Part shown: one piece after another, positions 1 through 7,611 of the stretch
Numbering within the stretch: position 1 is the stretch's first letter
Layout: each line of letters starts with the position of its first letter
Assembly (NCBI GenBank): GCA_003697065.1
Contig: RFFY01000324.1
Span: 1 to 12,843 of the forward strand
Length of the DNA: 12,843 nucleotides
Source of the DNA: Actinomyces sp.
GTDB taxonomy: Bacteria > Actinomycetota > Acidimicrobiia > Acidimicrobiales > Aldehydirespiratoraceae
Direction: 5' to 3'
The notes under the pieces: generated by a model
The model's database searches: none
The model's input: the letters and a program-made list of their open reading frames with translations, nothing else
Told to the model about the DNA's origin: nothing
Position numbers and translations under genes: made by a program

Positions 1-66
1 GGATTCCCCCCCCCCTCCCCGGGGGGGGGGGTGAAAGGTTAGCGGGGGACCCCCCCTTTTTCCCCC
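1..66. other. Homopolymer-rich window edge, no gene
   Basis: This stretch is mostly runs of C and G: a C-rich run, then about eleven G, then further G, C and T runs. No coding frame or recognisable site is visible. Such foldback homopolymer sequence is typical of a poorly resolved contig end, so I would not base anything on it. That it is an artefact is an inference; the runs themselves are directly visible. Confidence 0.5.
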
Positions 67-138
67 ACCCCCCTCTGCGTTCTGGCTCCTCTATCGCCCG
101 TCGCGCCGCGCCCACGGGCGCCAGAACGCAAGGGGGGT
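67..138. repeat. Long inverted repeat (hairpin) upstream of orn
   Basis: Positions 67-86 pair with 120-138 in an almost perfect stem of about 19 bp, with C75 bulged out. An inner 6-bp stem (GCCCGT at 96-101 with ACGGGC at 114-119) closes a 12-nt loop. The structure ends 12 nt before the orn start codon. It could be the terminator of a gene lying to the left, a structured orn leader, or a foldback assembly artefact. There is no T-run after the stem to favour a classical intrinsic terminator. Confidence 0.5.
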
Positions 139-150
139 AGCCTGGCCCGC

Positions 151-738
151 GTGCTGGCCTGGATGGACCTCGAGATGACGGGGCTCGACCCCGACGTCCA
201 CGTCATCGTCGAGATCGCCACCCTCATCACCGACGACGAACTCGAGATCGTCGCCGAGGGCCCCGACCTGGTGATCCACCAGCCCCCCGACGCCCTGGCG
301 GCCATGGACGACTTCGTGCGCGACATGCACACGCGCAGCGGACTGCTGAACGAGATCGCCGCCTCCACCGTCGACCTCGCCGAGGCCGGCCGCCGGACCC
401 TCGAGTTCCTCCGTCGCCACATCCCCGAGCCCCGCAGCGTTCCCCTGTGCGGGAACTCGATCGGTACCGACCGGCGCTTCCTCGCCCGTCACCTGCCCGA
501 GATCGAGGACTTCCTCCACTACCGCTCCGTCGACGTCTCCACCGTCAAGGAACTCGCCCGCCGCTGGTACCCCGAGGCGGTGGCCTCCGCACCCCGCAAG
601 GCCGGCGGCCACCGGGCACTCGACGACATCCGCGAGAGCATCGAGGAGCTGCGCCACTACCGGGCGACCATCTTCCGACCCCGGTCCCCCGCCGCCGGCG
701 CCTCCGCCGATCTGCATCCCGGCGACGACCACCCGTAG
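151..738 (+). CDS. orn: Oligoribonuclease
   Basis: This is a 195-aa DEDDh 3'-5' exonuclease. In its family it degrades 2-5 nt RNA fragments, including pGpG from cyclic-di-GMP turnover, to mononucleotides in the cytoplasm. The exonuclease motifs are all present: D6-L-E8 in WMDLEMTGLDP, D107 in GNSIGTDRRF, and H154 with D159 in GGHRALDDIRES. The order and spacing match E. coli Orn (D12, E14, D112, H158, D163). The body to about residue 176 has normal family length; the last 20 residues are an unconserved tail rich in Ala, Pro and Asp. The GTG at 151 puts the catalytic motif almost at the N-terminus. The frame is open further upstream but has no better start, and sequence quality there is doubtful. 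The next gene begins 12 nt after the stop, so the two are probably cotranscribed. Confidence 0.93.
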   Translation: MLAWMDLEMTGLDPDVHVIVEIATLITDDELEIVAEGPDLVIHQPPDALAAMDDFVRDMHTRSGLLNEIAASTVDLAEAGRRTLEFLRRHIPEPRSVPLCGNSIGTDRRFLARHLPEIEDFLHYRSVDVSTVKELARRWYPEAVASAPRKAGGHRALDDIRESIEELRHYRATIFRPRSPAAGASADLHPGDDHP

Positions 739-750
739 GGTGGCCGGTCG

Positions 751-1851
751 ATGACGACGACCGATCCCCCGGCGACACCCGTCCACCGCAAGCAGGAACA
801 GGAGCCGGCGGGCGAGACCGTCACCGAGGTGGCGCCCGGGATCCTGCGCCTCCAGCTCCCCATCGACATGCCGGGCCTGGGCCACGTCAACTGCTACGTC
901 CTCGAGGACGCCGACGGCGTGGCCCTGGTCGATCCCGGCCTGCCGGGTGAGGCCTCCTGGCGTGCCCTGACCGCCCGCCTGGCCTCGGCGGGAATCCCCC
1001 TGGCCCGGGTGCACACGGCGGTGGTCACCCACTCCCATCCGGACCACTTCGGGGGGTCGGACCAGCTCCGCGAGGAGACCGGAGCCGAGATCCTCACCCA
1101 CGAGGCCTTCCGCGAGCAGTTCCCCGCCCGCGACGACGACCTCGACGACGACCTCCTGGCGGCCAGCGAGGACGAGCTGATCGAGCTCTGGAAACTGCGC
1201 TTCGCCGAGATGGGCCCCACACCCTGGGGGACCCGCCGCGAGCCCCCGCCCGACGAGATCATCCGGCGCTGGATCGTGAGCGGAGCCCGCGGCCACCACC
1301 GCTTCCGCGCCCCCGAACCGACGGTCCGGGTGACCGACGGCCAGCCGGTGCGCCTGGCGGGTCGGGACTGGTTCGCCGTCCACACCCCCGGCCACACCAC
1401 CGACCACCTCTGCCTCTGGGACCCCACCGAGGGGGCGCTGCTGGCGGGCGACCACGTCCTGCCGACGATCACCCCCCACATCGCCGGGGCGACCGAACTC
1501 GACGATCCCCTGGCGGCCTTCTTCGCCTCCCTGGAACGCGTCGGTTCGCTCGAGGGGGTGCGGACGGTGCTACCCGCCCACGGTCACCCCTTCGCCGACC
1601 TGGCGGCCCGGACCGCCGCCATCCGCGTCCACCACGAGGAGCGCCTCGAGCTCCTGCGCCGAGCGGCCGTCGACCTCGTCGACGCCCCCGTCGAGGCGTG
1701 GATGAAGGTCCTGTTCAGCCCACGGGCGTGGGGGCACATGGCCGAGTCGGAGACCTTCGCCCACCTCGAGCATCTCCGGGTGTGCGGCGAGGCCCGCCGG
1801 CGCCGCGACAACGACGGCCTGCTGCGCTTCACGATCACCAGGGCCGCCTGA
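751..1851 (+). CDS. MBL-fold metallo-hydrolase
   Basis: This 366-aa protein belongs to the metallo-beta-lactamase superfamily and is probably a soluble binuclear-metal hydrolase of the glyoxalase II/RNase-Z-like branch. All expected ligands are visible: H94-S-H96-P-D98-H99, H215 in HTPGHTTDH, the bridging D234 in LLAGDHVL, and H277 in LPAHGH. The fold runs from about residue 23 to 285. The C-terminal part (about 285-366) looks like the helical or winged-helix extension of beta-lactamase-like protein 2 (LACTB2)-type members. A charged insertion at about 125-195 lies between the first His motif and H215. No signal peptide is visible. The substrate cannot be read from the sequence; a thioester or a nucleic acid are the usual options for this branch. 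It follows orn with a 12-nt gap and a weak ribosome site, which suggests translation from a shared mRNA. Confidence 0.85.
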   Translation: MTTTDPPATPVHRKQEQEPAGETVTEVAPGILRLQLPIDMPGLGHVNCYVLEDADGVALVDPGLPGEASWRALTARLASAGIPLARVHTAVVTHSHPDHFGGSDQLREETGAEILTHEAFREQFPARDDDLDDDLLAASEDELIELWKLRFAEMGPTPWGTRREPPPDEIIRRWIVSGARGHHRFRAPEPTVRVTDGQPVRLAGRDWFAVHTPGHTTDHLCLWDPTEGALLAGDHVLPTITPHIAGATELDDPLAAFFASLERVGSLEGVRTVLPAHGHPFADLAARTAAIRVHHEERLELLRRAAVDLVDAPVEAWMKVLFSPRAWGHMAESETFAHLEHLRVCGEARRRRDNDGLLRFTITRAA

Positions 1852-1985
1852 GGCCGCCCCCGGCGCCGGCGCTCGCCGCCGCCGCCGCCGGCCCACCACG
1901 ACGCCGCTCCGGCTTGGCTCTGGCGCCATGACCGATGTCACAGTAGGGTCCGGTCGTTCGCGAGCCGACCATCACGGCCCCTGAC

Positions 1986-2020
1986 GATCACGATCTTGAT
2001 CACCTCGGGACGGCTTCCCG
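1986..2020 (+). promoter_or_regulatory. Two short inverted repeats in the TRAP operon leader
   Basis: The 188-bp gap before the TRAP genes holds no gene. It contains GATCA-N6-TGATC (1986-2001) followed at once by CGGGA-N5-TCCCG (2006-2020), ending 19 nt before the dctQ start codon. Either could be an operator, and the second could also fold in the mRNA. The second resembles the GGGAC-N4-GTCCC boxes elsewhere in this window, but its spacing is one base shorter and its right half differs. No regulator is assigned. Confidence 0.3.
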
Positions 2021-2039
2021 GACCCTCCGAGCCATCGCC

Positions 2040-2744
2040 ATGAGCCAGGATCCTCCCCCCGCCAGCGGGGCGACCGACACCGACACCACCGGCGCGGGCG
2101 ACGACGCCCCTCTCGAGCCGCCCCGCAACGCCCTCGAACGGGCCCTCGTGCGCCTCGTCCGCGGCATCGAACACGTCAGCGACGCCGCCGGGGCCGTGTC
2201 GGCCCTCCTCGTGCTCGTCGTGTTCGTGGTGGGCATCGTCAACGTCGCCCTGCGCTATCTCGGCCGCTGGACCGAACAGAGCCTCACCAACAACACCTGG
2301 ATCGAGAGCCAGTGGTACCTCTTCGGCGCCATCTTCCTGCTCGGCTTCCCCTGGGTGCTCAAGGAGCAGATCAACCCCCGGGTCGACTTCTGGTACGCCG
2401 GCTACAGCGCCCGCCGCAAGGCCTGGATCGACTTCGTCGGCCACCTGATCTTCCTCGTGCCCTTCTGCTTCGTGGCCCTGCGCATCCTGTGGGACCCCAT
2501 CCTCACCTCCTTCGGCCGCCGCCCCGACGGCTCCTTCCCCACCTGGAAGGTGTGGGAGATCTGGGAGCAGTCCCCCGACGCCGGCGGCCTGCCTCGGGCC
2601 CCCATCAAGGGCGCCATCTACGTCGGCTTCGTCCTGCTCGGCCTCCAGGCCGTCGCCGAGGTGATCAAGGCGGGCTTCGTCGTCGTCGGACGTGACCATC
2701 TCGTGCCGCGCAAGGAGCGCGTGGCACCCCTGCGCATCGAGTAG
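2040..2744 (+). CDS. dctQ: TRAP transporter small permease (DctQ-type)
   Basis: This is a 234-aa integral membrane protein and the small Q subunit of a tripartite ATP-independent periplasmic transporter, which uses an ion gradient to import organic acids. Four hydrophobic segments are visible at about 52-72, 92-107, 130-150 and 189-209, the usual number for DctQ. The motif WIESQWYLFGAIFLLG (87-102) and the following K-E-x-I-N-P-R-V-D (108-116) are typical of Q subunits that pair with TakP-like receptors. The first 45 residues are a polar Pro/Thr/Asp-rich cytoplasmic extension. It is the first gene of a Q-M-P operon; AGGAG for the next gene overlaps its stop codon. The ATG at 2040 has only a weak ribosome site. 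Family and role are secure; the substrate is discussed under the binding protein. Confidence 0.9.
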   Translation: MSQDPPPASGATDTDTTGAGDDAPLEPPRNALERALVRLVRGIEHVSDAAGAVSALLVLVVFVVGIVNVALRYLGRWTEQSLTNNTWIESQWYLFGAIFLLGFPWVLKEQINPRVDFWYAGYSARRKAWIDFVGHLIFLVPFCFVALRILWDPILTSFGRRPDGSFPTWKVWEIWEQSPDAGGLPRAPIKGAIYVGFVLLGLQAVAEVIKAGFVVVGRDHLVPRKERVAPLRIE

Positions 2745-2756
2745 GAGACGCCGCCC

Positions 2757-4088
2757 GTGGGCCTCGCCGAGATCCTCGCCCTGACGATGTTCGCCATCTT
2801 CATCGGCCTGATCCTCACCGGCTATCCGGTGGCCTTCAGCTTCGCCGGCACCGCCATCGCCTTTTCGGTGCTGGGCCAGATGACCGGCACCTTCGATCCC
2901 GACCTGCTCAAGCTCCTGCCCTCACGCTGGTTCGGCGCCCTGAGCGACCAGACCCTGCTGGCGGTGCCCTTCTTTGTGCTCATGGGCGCCGTGTTGGAGA
3001 AATCGGGCCTCGCCGAGCGCCTCCTGCGCACCATCGGCCTGCTCATGGGACCCCTGCGCGGCGGCATGGGCATCGCCGTGGTCATCGTCGCCACCTTGTT
3101 GGCCGCCGCCACCGGCGTCGTCGCCGCCACCGTGATCGTCGCCGGGCTTCTCTCCCTGCCGGTGATGGTGCGCTACGGCTACGACCACCGCCTCGCCACC
3201 GGCATCATCACCGCCTCGGGCACCCTCGCCCAGCTCGTCCCGCCCAGCCTGGTGCTCATCCTGCTCGCCCAGCAGATGAAGGTCCCCGTGCTCGACCTCT
3301 TCCGCGGGGCCCTGCTCCCCGGCCTGCTCCTGTCGGGCCTGTACATCCTCTACGTCATCTACGTCGCCCTCCGGTACCCGGAGAAGGCCCCGGCCATCCC
3401 CCTCGCCGAACGCACCCTCGACCGGCGCCAGCTCGCCCGCGAGACCCTGGTGGCCGTCATCCCGCCCCTCGTGCTGATCTTCGCCGTGCTGGGCTCGATC
3501 TTCCAGGGGATCGCCACCCCGTCGGAATCGGGGGCGGTCGGCTCGCTCGGCGCCATCATCCTCGCCGCCTTCAACCGCACCCTGAACTGGCGGATGCTCA
3601 AGGAGGCCGCCCGCGCCACCGCCGACATCACCGGCCTCGTCATGACCCTGCTGTTCGCCTCGACCTTCTTCAGCCTCGTCTTCGACGGGCTCGGCGGCCA
3701 GGCCCAGGTGTCGAGCTGGCTCGCCGGCATCGGGGGCGGCAAGTGGGGCTTCGTGATCGTGGCGATGATCGCCGTGTTCCTGCTCGGCATCAACCTCGAG
3801 TTCCTCGAGATCACCTTCATCGTCGTGCCCATCTTCGTGCCCGCCATGGAACAGCTCGGCTTCTCCGCCAACGAGACGATCTGGTTCACGGTGCTGATGG
3901 CCATCAACCTCAACATGGCCTTCATCTCGCCCCCGGTCGGCTTCTCGCTCTTCTACCTCCAGGGTGTCGCGCCCCCCGAGGTGAAGACCGTCGACATCCA
4001 CCGCGGTGCCATCCCCTTCATGGTCCTCCAGGGCGTCGCCCTGGTGCTGGTGATGATCTTCCCCCAGATCGTCACCGTGCTGACCTGA
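2757..4088 (+). CDS. dctM: TRAP transporter large permease (DctM-type)
   Basis: This 443-aa, strongly hydrophobic protein is the M subunit of the TRAP transporter and forms the transport channel. The length is normal for DctM. Two family hallmarks stand out: SGTLAQLVPPS at 154-164, and SPPVGFSLFYLQGVAPPEV beginning at S391, which correspond to the two symmetric re-entrant hairpin regions of the elevator fold. The middle of the protein (about 215-245) holds the polar linker between the two halves. It starts at GTG (2757), with AGGAG at 2743-2747 overlapping the dctQ stop codon, so translation is probably coupled to dctQ. A 51-nt gap separates it from the binding-protein gene. No missing segment or frameshift is seen. 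Confidence 0.95.
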   Translation: MGLAEILALTMFAIFIGLILTGYPVAFSFAGTAIAFSVLGQMTGTFDPDLLKLLPSRWFGALSDQTLLAVPFFVLMGAVLEKSGLAERLLRTIGLLMGPLRGGMGIAVVIVATLLAAATGVVAATVIVAGLLSLPVMVRYGYDHRLATGIITASGTLAQLVPPSLVLILLAQQMKVPVLDLFRGALLPGLLLSGLYILYVIYVALRYPEKAPAIPLAERTLDRRQLARETLVAVIPPLVLIFAVLGSIFQGIATPSESGAVGSLGAIILAAFNRTLNWRMLKEAARATADITGLVMTLLFASTFFSLVFDGLGGQAQVSSWLAGIGGGKWGFVIVAMIAVFLLGINLEFLEITFIVVPIFVPAMEQLGFSANETIWFTVLMAINLNMAFISPPVGFSLFYLQGVAPPEVKTVDIHRGAIPFMVLQGVALVLVMIFPQIVTVLT

Positions 4089-4102
4089 TCAGCACACACC
4101 CC

Positions 4103-4115
4103 GCGGCTCCGCCGC
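4103..4115 (+). other. Small hairpin between dctM and dctP
   Basis: GCGGC-TCC-GCCGC forms a perfect 5-bp stem with a 3-nt loop in the 51-nt dctM-dctP gap. The strong ribosome site AAAGGA (4128-4133) for dctP follows. A hairpin in this place often marks processing or partial termination that adjusts the ratio of receptor to permease mRNA; that role is an inference. Confidence 0.3.
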
Positions 4116-4139
4116 ACCCGTCTACCGAAAGGACAGACC

Positions 4140-5306
4140 ATGAGCGACGAGATCACCGAGACGACCGAGGGCCTCGGTCGTCGCAGCTTCCTCTCCAAGG
4201 CCGCCCTCGGCGCGGCGGGACTGGGCATCGGCGGTGCCCTGCTGGCGTCGTGCGGTGACGACGACAGCACCTCGGGCGACAACGTCGCCTTGAGCTCGGA
4301 CCTGCCCGAGATCGAATGGCAGATGGCCACCTCGTGGCCTCTCGCCCTCGACACCATCTACGGCGGCGCCGAGGTGTTCGCCGCCACCCTCGCCGCCATC
4401 ACCGGCAACAAGTTCCGGGTCACCCCCCGGGCGGCGGGCGAGCTGGCGCCGGGTCTCGAGGTGCTCAACGTGGTCGAGCAGGGCGCCGTCGAGATCGGCC
4501 ACACGGCGTCGTACTACTACGTCGGCAAGAGCCCCGTCACCGCCTTCGGCACCGCGGTGCCGTTCGGGCTCACGGCCCGCCAGCAGAACGCCTGGCTCTA
4601 CGAGGCCGGGGGGCTCGAGCTGCTCCAGCAGGCCTACGCCGACAAGTTCGGCGTCATCCAGTTCCCGGCCGGGAACACCGGCGTGCAGATGGGCGGCTGG
4701 TTCAACAAGGAGATCAACTCCGTCGACGACCTCGCCGGCCTCAAGATGCGCATCCCCGGCCTCGGCGGCCAGGTGATGAACAAGCTCGGGGTCAACGTGC
4801 AGGTCATCGCCGGCGGTGAGATCGTCCAGGCCCTCCAGCAGGGCACCATCGACGCCGCCGAGTGGGTCGGCCCCTACGACGACACCAACCTCGGCATCGC
4901 CGACGCCGCCCGCTTCTACTACTACCCGGGCTGGTGGGAGCCGGGCCCCTCGCTCGAGGTGCAGATCGGCCTCGACGCCTGGAACGGCCTGCCCGAGGAG
5001 TACCAGGAGGCCGTCAAGGCCGCCGCCTACGTCGCCAACGTGACGATGATGGCCCGCTACGACGCCAAGAACCCGGCCGCCTTCGCCGCCCTCGTCGAGC
5101 GCGACGACGTCGAGCTGCGTCCCTTCCCCGACGACGTCATGTTGGCGGCCAAGCAGGCCTCCGACGAGCTCCTCGACGAGCTGGCGGCCGACGACGCCGA
5201 CTTCAAGGCCATCCTCGACCCCTGGCGGGCCTTCCGCGACAGCATCCAGCCCTGGCACGCCACGGCCGAGACGGCGTTCCTCGAGTTCGCCTCCCGCCAG
5301 GCCTGA
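4140..5306 (+). CDS. dctP: TRAP substrate-binding lipoprotein, TakP-like
   Basis: This 388-aa protein is the extracytoplasmic receptor of the TRAP transporter. The N-terminus has a twin-arginine signal (R14-R15-S-F-L-S-K) and a lipobox LLASC with the acylated cysteine at C38, so it should be exported folded by Tat and anchored outside the membrane. The body carries TakP-branch motifs: AGNTGVQMGGWFNKEIN, GLKMR with R204 (the Arg expected to pair with the ligand carboxylate), EWVGPYDD with E241 and W242, and YYYPGWWEPGPS. The TakP branch includes receptors for 2-oxoacids (Rhodobacter TakP) and calcium-lactate (Thermus). The ligand is therefore probably a small 2-oxo or 2-hydroxy acid, supported by the convergent glcDEF operon. 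It lies last in the operon, whereas many dct/tak loci start with P. AAAGGA lies 6 nt before the ATG. Confidence 0.93.
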   Translation: MSDEITETTEGLGRRSFLSKAALGAAGLGIGGALLASCGDDDSTSGDNVALSSDLPEIEWQMATSWPLALDTIYGGAEVFAATLAAITGNKFRVTPRAAGELAPGLEVLNVVEQGAVEIGHTASYYYVGKSPVTAFGTAVPFGLTARQQNAWLYEAGGLELLQQAYADKFGVIQFPAGNTGVQMGGWFNKEINSVDDLAGLKMRIPGLGGQVMNKLGVNVQVIAGGEIVQALQQGTIDAAEWVGPYDDTNLGIADAARFYYYPGWWEPGPSLEVQIGLDAWNGLPEEYQEAVKAAAYVANVTMMARYDAKNPAAFAALVERDDVELRPFPDDVMLAAKQASDELLDELAADDADFKAILDPWRAFRDSIQPWHATAETAFLEFASRQA

Positions 5307-5314
5307 GCGTCTCG

Positions 5315-5353
5315 GGCGTCGGCGGCGGTGTGTCCGGCACCGCCGTCGACGTC
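5315..5353. terminator. Hairpin between convergent dctP and glcF
   Basis: Positions 5315-5330 pair with 5338-5353 across a 7-nt loop (TGTCCGG). The 16-bp stem contains two G-T pairs. It starts 9 nt after the dctP stop codon and sits between two convergent operons, so a bidirectional terminator is the natural reading. No T-run follows, which is common for terminator hairpins in high-GC genomes. Confidence 0.5.
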
Positions 5354-5385
5354 GACGCGCCCCACGTCGACGCCCCACGTCGACG
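5345..5385. repeat. GTCGAC cluster with a 13-bp tandem duplication
   Basis: The palindrome GTCGAC occurs four times, at 5345, 5351, 5366 and 5379. CCCCACGTCGACG is repeated exactly and without spacer at 5360-5372 and 5373-5385. The cluster overlaps the right arm of the convergent hairpin and ends 20 nt before the glcF stop codon. It looks like slippage in non-coding DNA; no function is assigned. Confidence 0.6.
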
Positions 5386-5404
5386 CGCCCGACGACGGCC
5401 CGCC

Positions 5405-6640
5405 TCAGGCGGAGCCGGCGGCGAGGGCCTCGGCGACCAGCTCGAGGGGATGGCGCACGGCGACCCCGGCCGCCGCCAGGTGCAGGGCGCACCCGGGATT
5501 GGCGCTCACCACCAGGTCGGCGCCCGCCCGCTCGACGGCGGCGAGCTTGCGCTCGCGGATGCGCCGCGCCAGGTCGGGCTCGAACACCGAGTAGGCGCCG
5601 CCGGCGCCACAGCACAGACCCTCGTCGTCGAGCTCGACGAGCTCGGCTACGAAGGGGGCCAGGACCCGGCGCACGGCGGGGTGGACCTTCTGCACGTGGC
5701 GGAGATGGCAGGGATCCTGGACCGCCACCCGCACCGGGAGCGGTTCGACGCGGGGCAGGGCGTCGACACGCTCGGCCAGCCACTCGTGGACGTCGACGAC
5801 ACGCCGGGCCAGGGCGGCACCGGCCTCCGCCGACGGGGTCGACGCCAGCACGTGGGCGTAGTCCTTCAGGTGGGCGCCGCAGCCGGCCGAGTCGACGAGC
5901 ACCGGGGCTTCTCCGTCGAGTCGGGCGACCGCACGCCGGGCCAGGCGCCGGGTCCCGGCGGTGAGACCGGCGTGGGCGTGGAGCGCCCCGCAGCAGGGGG
6001 CGAGGTCGCCGGTGGGCCGCACGGTGACGCCCGCCGCCTCGATGACCGTCTGGACGGCCCGGTGCACCTCACGTTGCCAGGCGTCCATCACACATCCGGT
6101 GAACAACCACACCGCTCCCTCGTCGCGGCGGGGATCGCCGCTGGCCACGAGGCGGGAGCGGCGCACGGGCAGGCGGGGGAGCCCGAGGCGTCGGGAGGGC
6201 ACGAGGCGCAGGCGTTGGGCCACGGCGGCCAGGCTCGAGAGGGCCAGCAGGAGGCGATGGTGGCCCAGGACGGCGAACGCCGGTCGCTGCCAGCGGGGAA
6301 CGAGGCGGCCCTGCTCCACCAGGCGGGCCCGGGTCTCCTCGATGAGGCGCCCGAACGGCACGCCGCACGGGCACGCCGGCTCGCAACCCCGACACTGCAC
6401 GCAGGTGGCGAAGGCGTCGACGACCGTCTCGTCCACCGGCGCCCCGTCGAGCTCGACCGACCTCATCACGGCGATGCGACCCCGGGGTGAGAGTGCCTCG
6501 TCGCCGGTGACGCGCCAGGTCGGGCAGTGGGGCAGGCACAGACCGCACTGCACACAGGTGGCCAGGGACTCGACGTCGAGACCCAGCGGGCCCCCCGTCA
6601 CCGCGGACGGCCCGACCCGGTCGGCTCCGGTGGCCGTCAC
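5405..6640 (-). CDS. glcF: Glycolate oxidase iron-sulfur subunit
   Basis: This 411-aa protein is the Fe-S electron-transfer subunit of the GlcDEF 2-hydroxyacid dehydrogenase, which passes electrons from glycolate or lactate oxidation to the respiratory chain. Two [4Fe-4S] ferredoxin motifs lie near the N-terminus: C29-x2-C32-x2-C35-x3-C39-P and C80-x2-C83-x2-C86-x3-C90-P. Two cysteine-rich CCG domains follow, with PCCGALHAHAG and SAGCGAHL in the first, and CCGAGGAYSVFEPDL and SANPGCALHL in the second. Length matches E. coli GlcF (about 407 aa). The reading frame is open upstream to 7135, but that part is antisense noise within glcE. The GTG at 6640 overlaps the glcE stop codon in a GTGA and places the first cluster at the normal distance, so I chose it. 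Confidence 0.93.
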   Translation of the reverse strand: MTATGADRVGPSAVTGGPLGLDVESLATCVQCGLCLPHCPTWRVTGDEALSPRGRIAVMRSVELDGAPVDETVVDAFATCVQCRGCEPACPCGVPFGRLIEETRARLVEQGRLVPRWQRPAFAVLGHHRLLLALSSLAAVAQRLRLVPSRRLGLPRLPVRRSRLVASGDPRRDEGAVWLFTGCVMDAWQREVHRAVQTVIEAAGVTVRPTGDLAPCCGALHAHAGLTAGTRRLARRAVARLDGEAPVLVDSAGCGAHLKDYAHVLASTPSAEAGAALARRVVDVHEWLAERVDALPRVEPLPVRVAVQDPCHLRHVQKVHPAVRRVLAPFVAELVELDDEGLCCGAGGAYSVFEPDLARRIRERKLAAVERAGADLVVSANPGCALHLAAAGVAVRHPLELVAEALAAGSA

Positions 6641-7611
6641 GCCTCCACCCCCTCGAGACGGCGACCGGGATTGAAGCGGCGCCGCGGATCGAGGGCGTCG
6701 AGGAGGCGACGATGGAGCTCGACGACGGTGGGGTCGAGACGCCGGGGTGGGGCGGGTTCGTCGGCGTGGACGACCCCGACCCCCATCTCGGCCACCCACC
6801 GTCCCCCCAGCCCACGGACATGGGCGGCGAGACCGGCCGGCGCCACCGAGTGGCGGTGGGGCGGCAGGGACGGCGGACCCTCCACCTCGGTGACCCCGCC
6901 CCGACGCCGGAGGGACGCCACCGTCGCCTCGAGGTCCTCGGCGTGGCCCTCGAGGTGCACCACCACCTTCTCCCCGTCCCACAGCACGGCGGTGGCACCG
7001 ACCGCTTCGGCCAGCACCACATCGGGATCGGCGTCGACGGCAAGCCAACGCTCGGCCGGCGGGACCGGCCAGGTGCGCACCACGACCTCGCCCAGGGCGC
7101 CCAGGCGTCCGAGCGATCCGACCAGGAGGCGGCACAGGTCGTAGCCCGTCACGTTCTTCACCGTCGGCCCACCGGCCCGGGCCAGGCGGCCTTCGGCGGT
7201 GACGTAGCGCACCTCGAGGACGGCGTCGCGCACCGGCCCCCGCCCCAGGCGGTGGATGTCGCTCTCGCCGACGGCCAGGGCACCGCCGACGGTGCCGCCC
7301 CGCTCGGGCAGGGTGGTGCGCTGCCCGTGGGCGGCCAGGGCGGCATGGAGATCGGCGACCGGGGTACCGGCCCCCACCCGCACCGTCATCTCCTCGGGCA
7401 CGTACTCGACGATCCCCGCCGGTGCCCGCACCACGCGAGCGGCCGGGTCGGGGGACCCGCCCCGCTCCCAGCGCGTCCGGCCGCCCTCGACCACCACCGG
7501 CCCCTCCGGTCCGATTTCGGCGACGAAGCTCGCCAGGTCCGCCGACACGGGGGGCGCGGCGGCCTCGCGGATGGCCCGGGCCCGCTCGACGTCGATGGTC
7601 GGCGGGCTCAC
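6637..7611 (-). CDS. glcE: Glycolate oxidase FAD-binding subunit GlcE
   Basis: This 324-aa FAD-linked oxidase-like protein is the second flavin subunit of the GlcDEF complex. The PCMH-type FAD domain shows GAGTPVADLHAAL from residue 80, LPERGGTVGGALAVG (101-115) and the GlcE signature GGPTVKNVTGYDL (147-159). The C-terminus ends with the F-N-P-G-R-R motif found in these oxidases. It is slightly shorter than E. coli GlcE (350 aa), with the C-terminal lid domain reduced, as usual for GlcE compared with GlcD. A GTG at 7617 is possible, but the GTG at 7611 overlaps the glcD stop codon as GTGA, exactly as at the glcE-glcF junction, so 7611 is preferred. The double overlap indicates coupled translation of the three subunits. 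Confidence 0.92.
   Translation of the reverse strand: MSPPTIDVERARAIREAAAPPVSADLASFVAEIGPEGPVVVEGGRTRWERGGSPDPAARVVRAPAGIVEYVPEEMTVRVGAGTPVADLHAALAAHGQRTTLPERGGTVGGALAVGESDIHRLGRGPVRDAVLEVRYVTAEGRLARAGGPTVKNVTGYDLCRLLVGSLGRLGALGEVVVRTWPVPPAERWLAVDADPDVVLAEAVGATAVLWDGEKVVVHLEGHAEDLEATVASLRRRGGVTEVEGPPSLPPHRHSVAPAGLAAHVRGLGGRWVAEMGVGVVHADEPAPPRRLDPTVVELHRRLLDALDPRRRFNPGRRLEGVEA

Noticed and set aside
91..1479. Long open frame on the - strand opposite orn and the MBL gene
   Set aside because: It is the usual complement-frame opening in high-GC DNA: Gly/Val/Asp-rich with no motifs, while the + strand genes carry complete catalytic motifs.
1876..1890. GCC triplet run after the MBL gene
   Set aside because: It is short and within the range expected from this base composition.
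6641..7135. Upstream extension of the glcF reading frame
   Set aside because: It overlaps glcE on the same strand in another frame, is Arg/Pro/Gly-rich noise, and has no domain. The GTGA overlap at 6640 gives the normal GlcF length.
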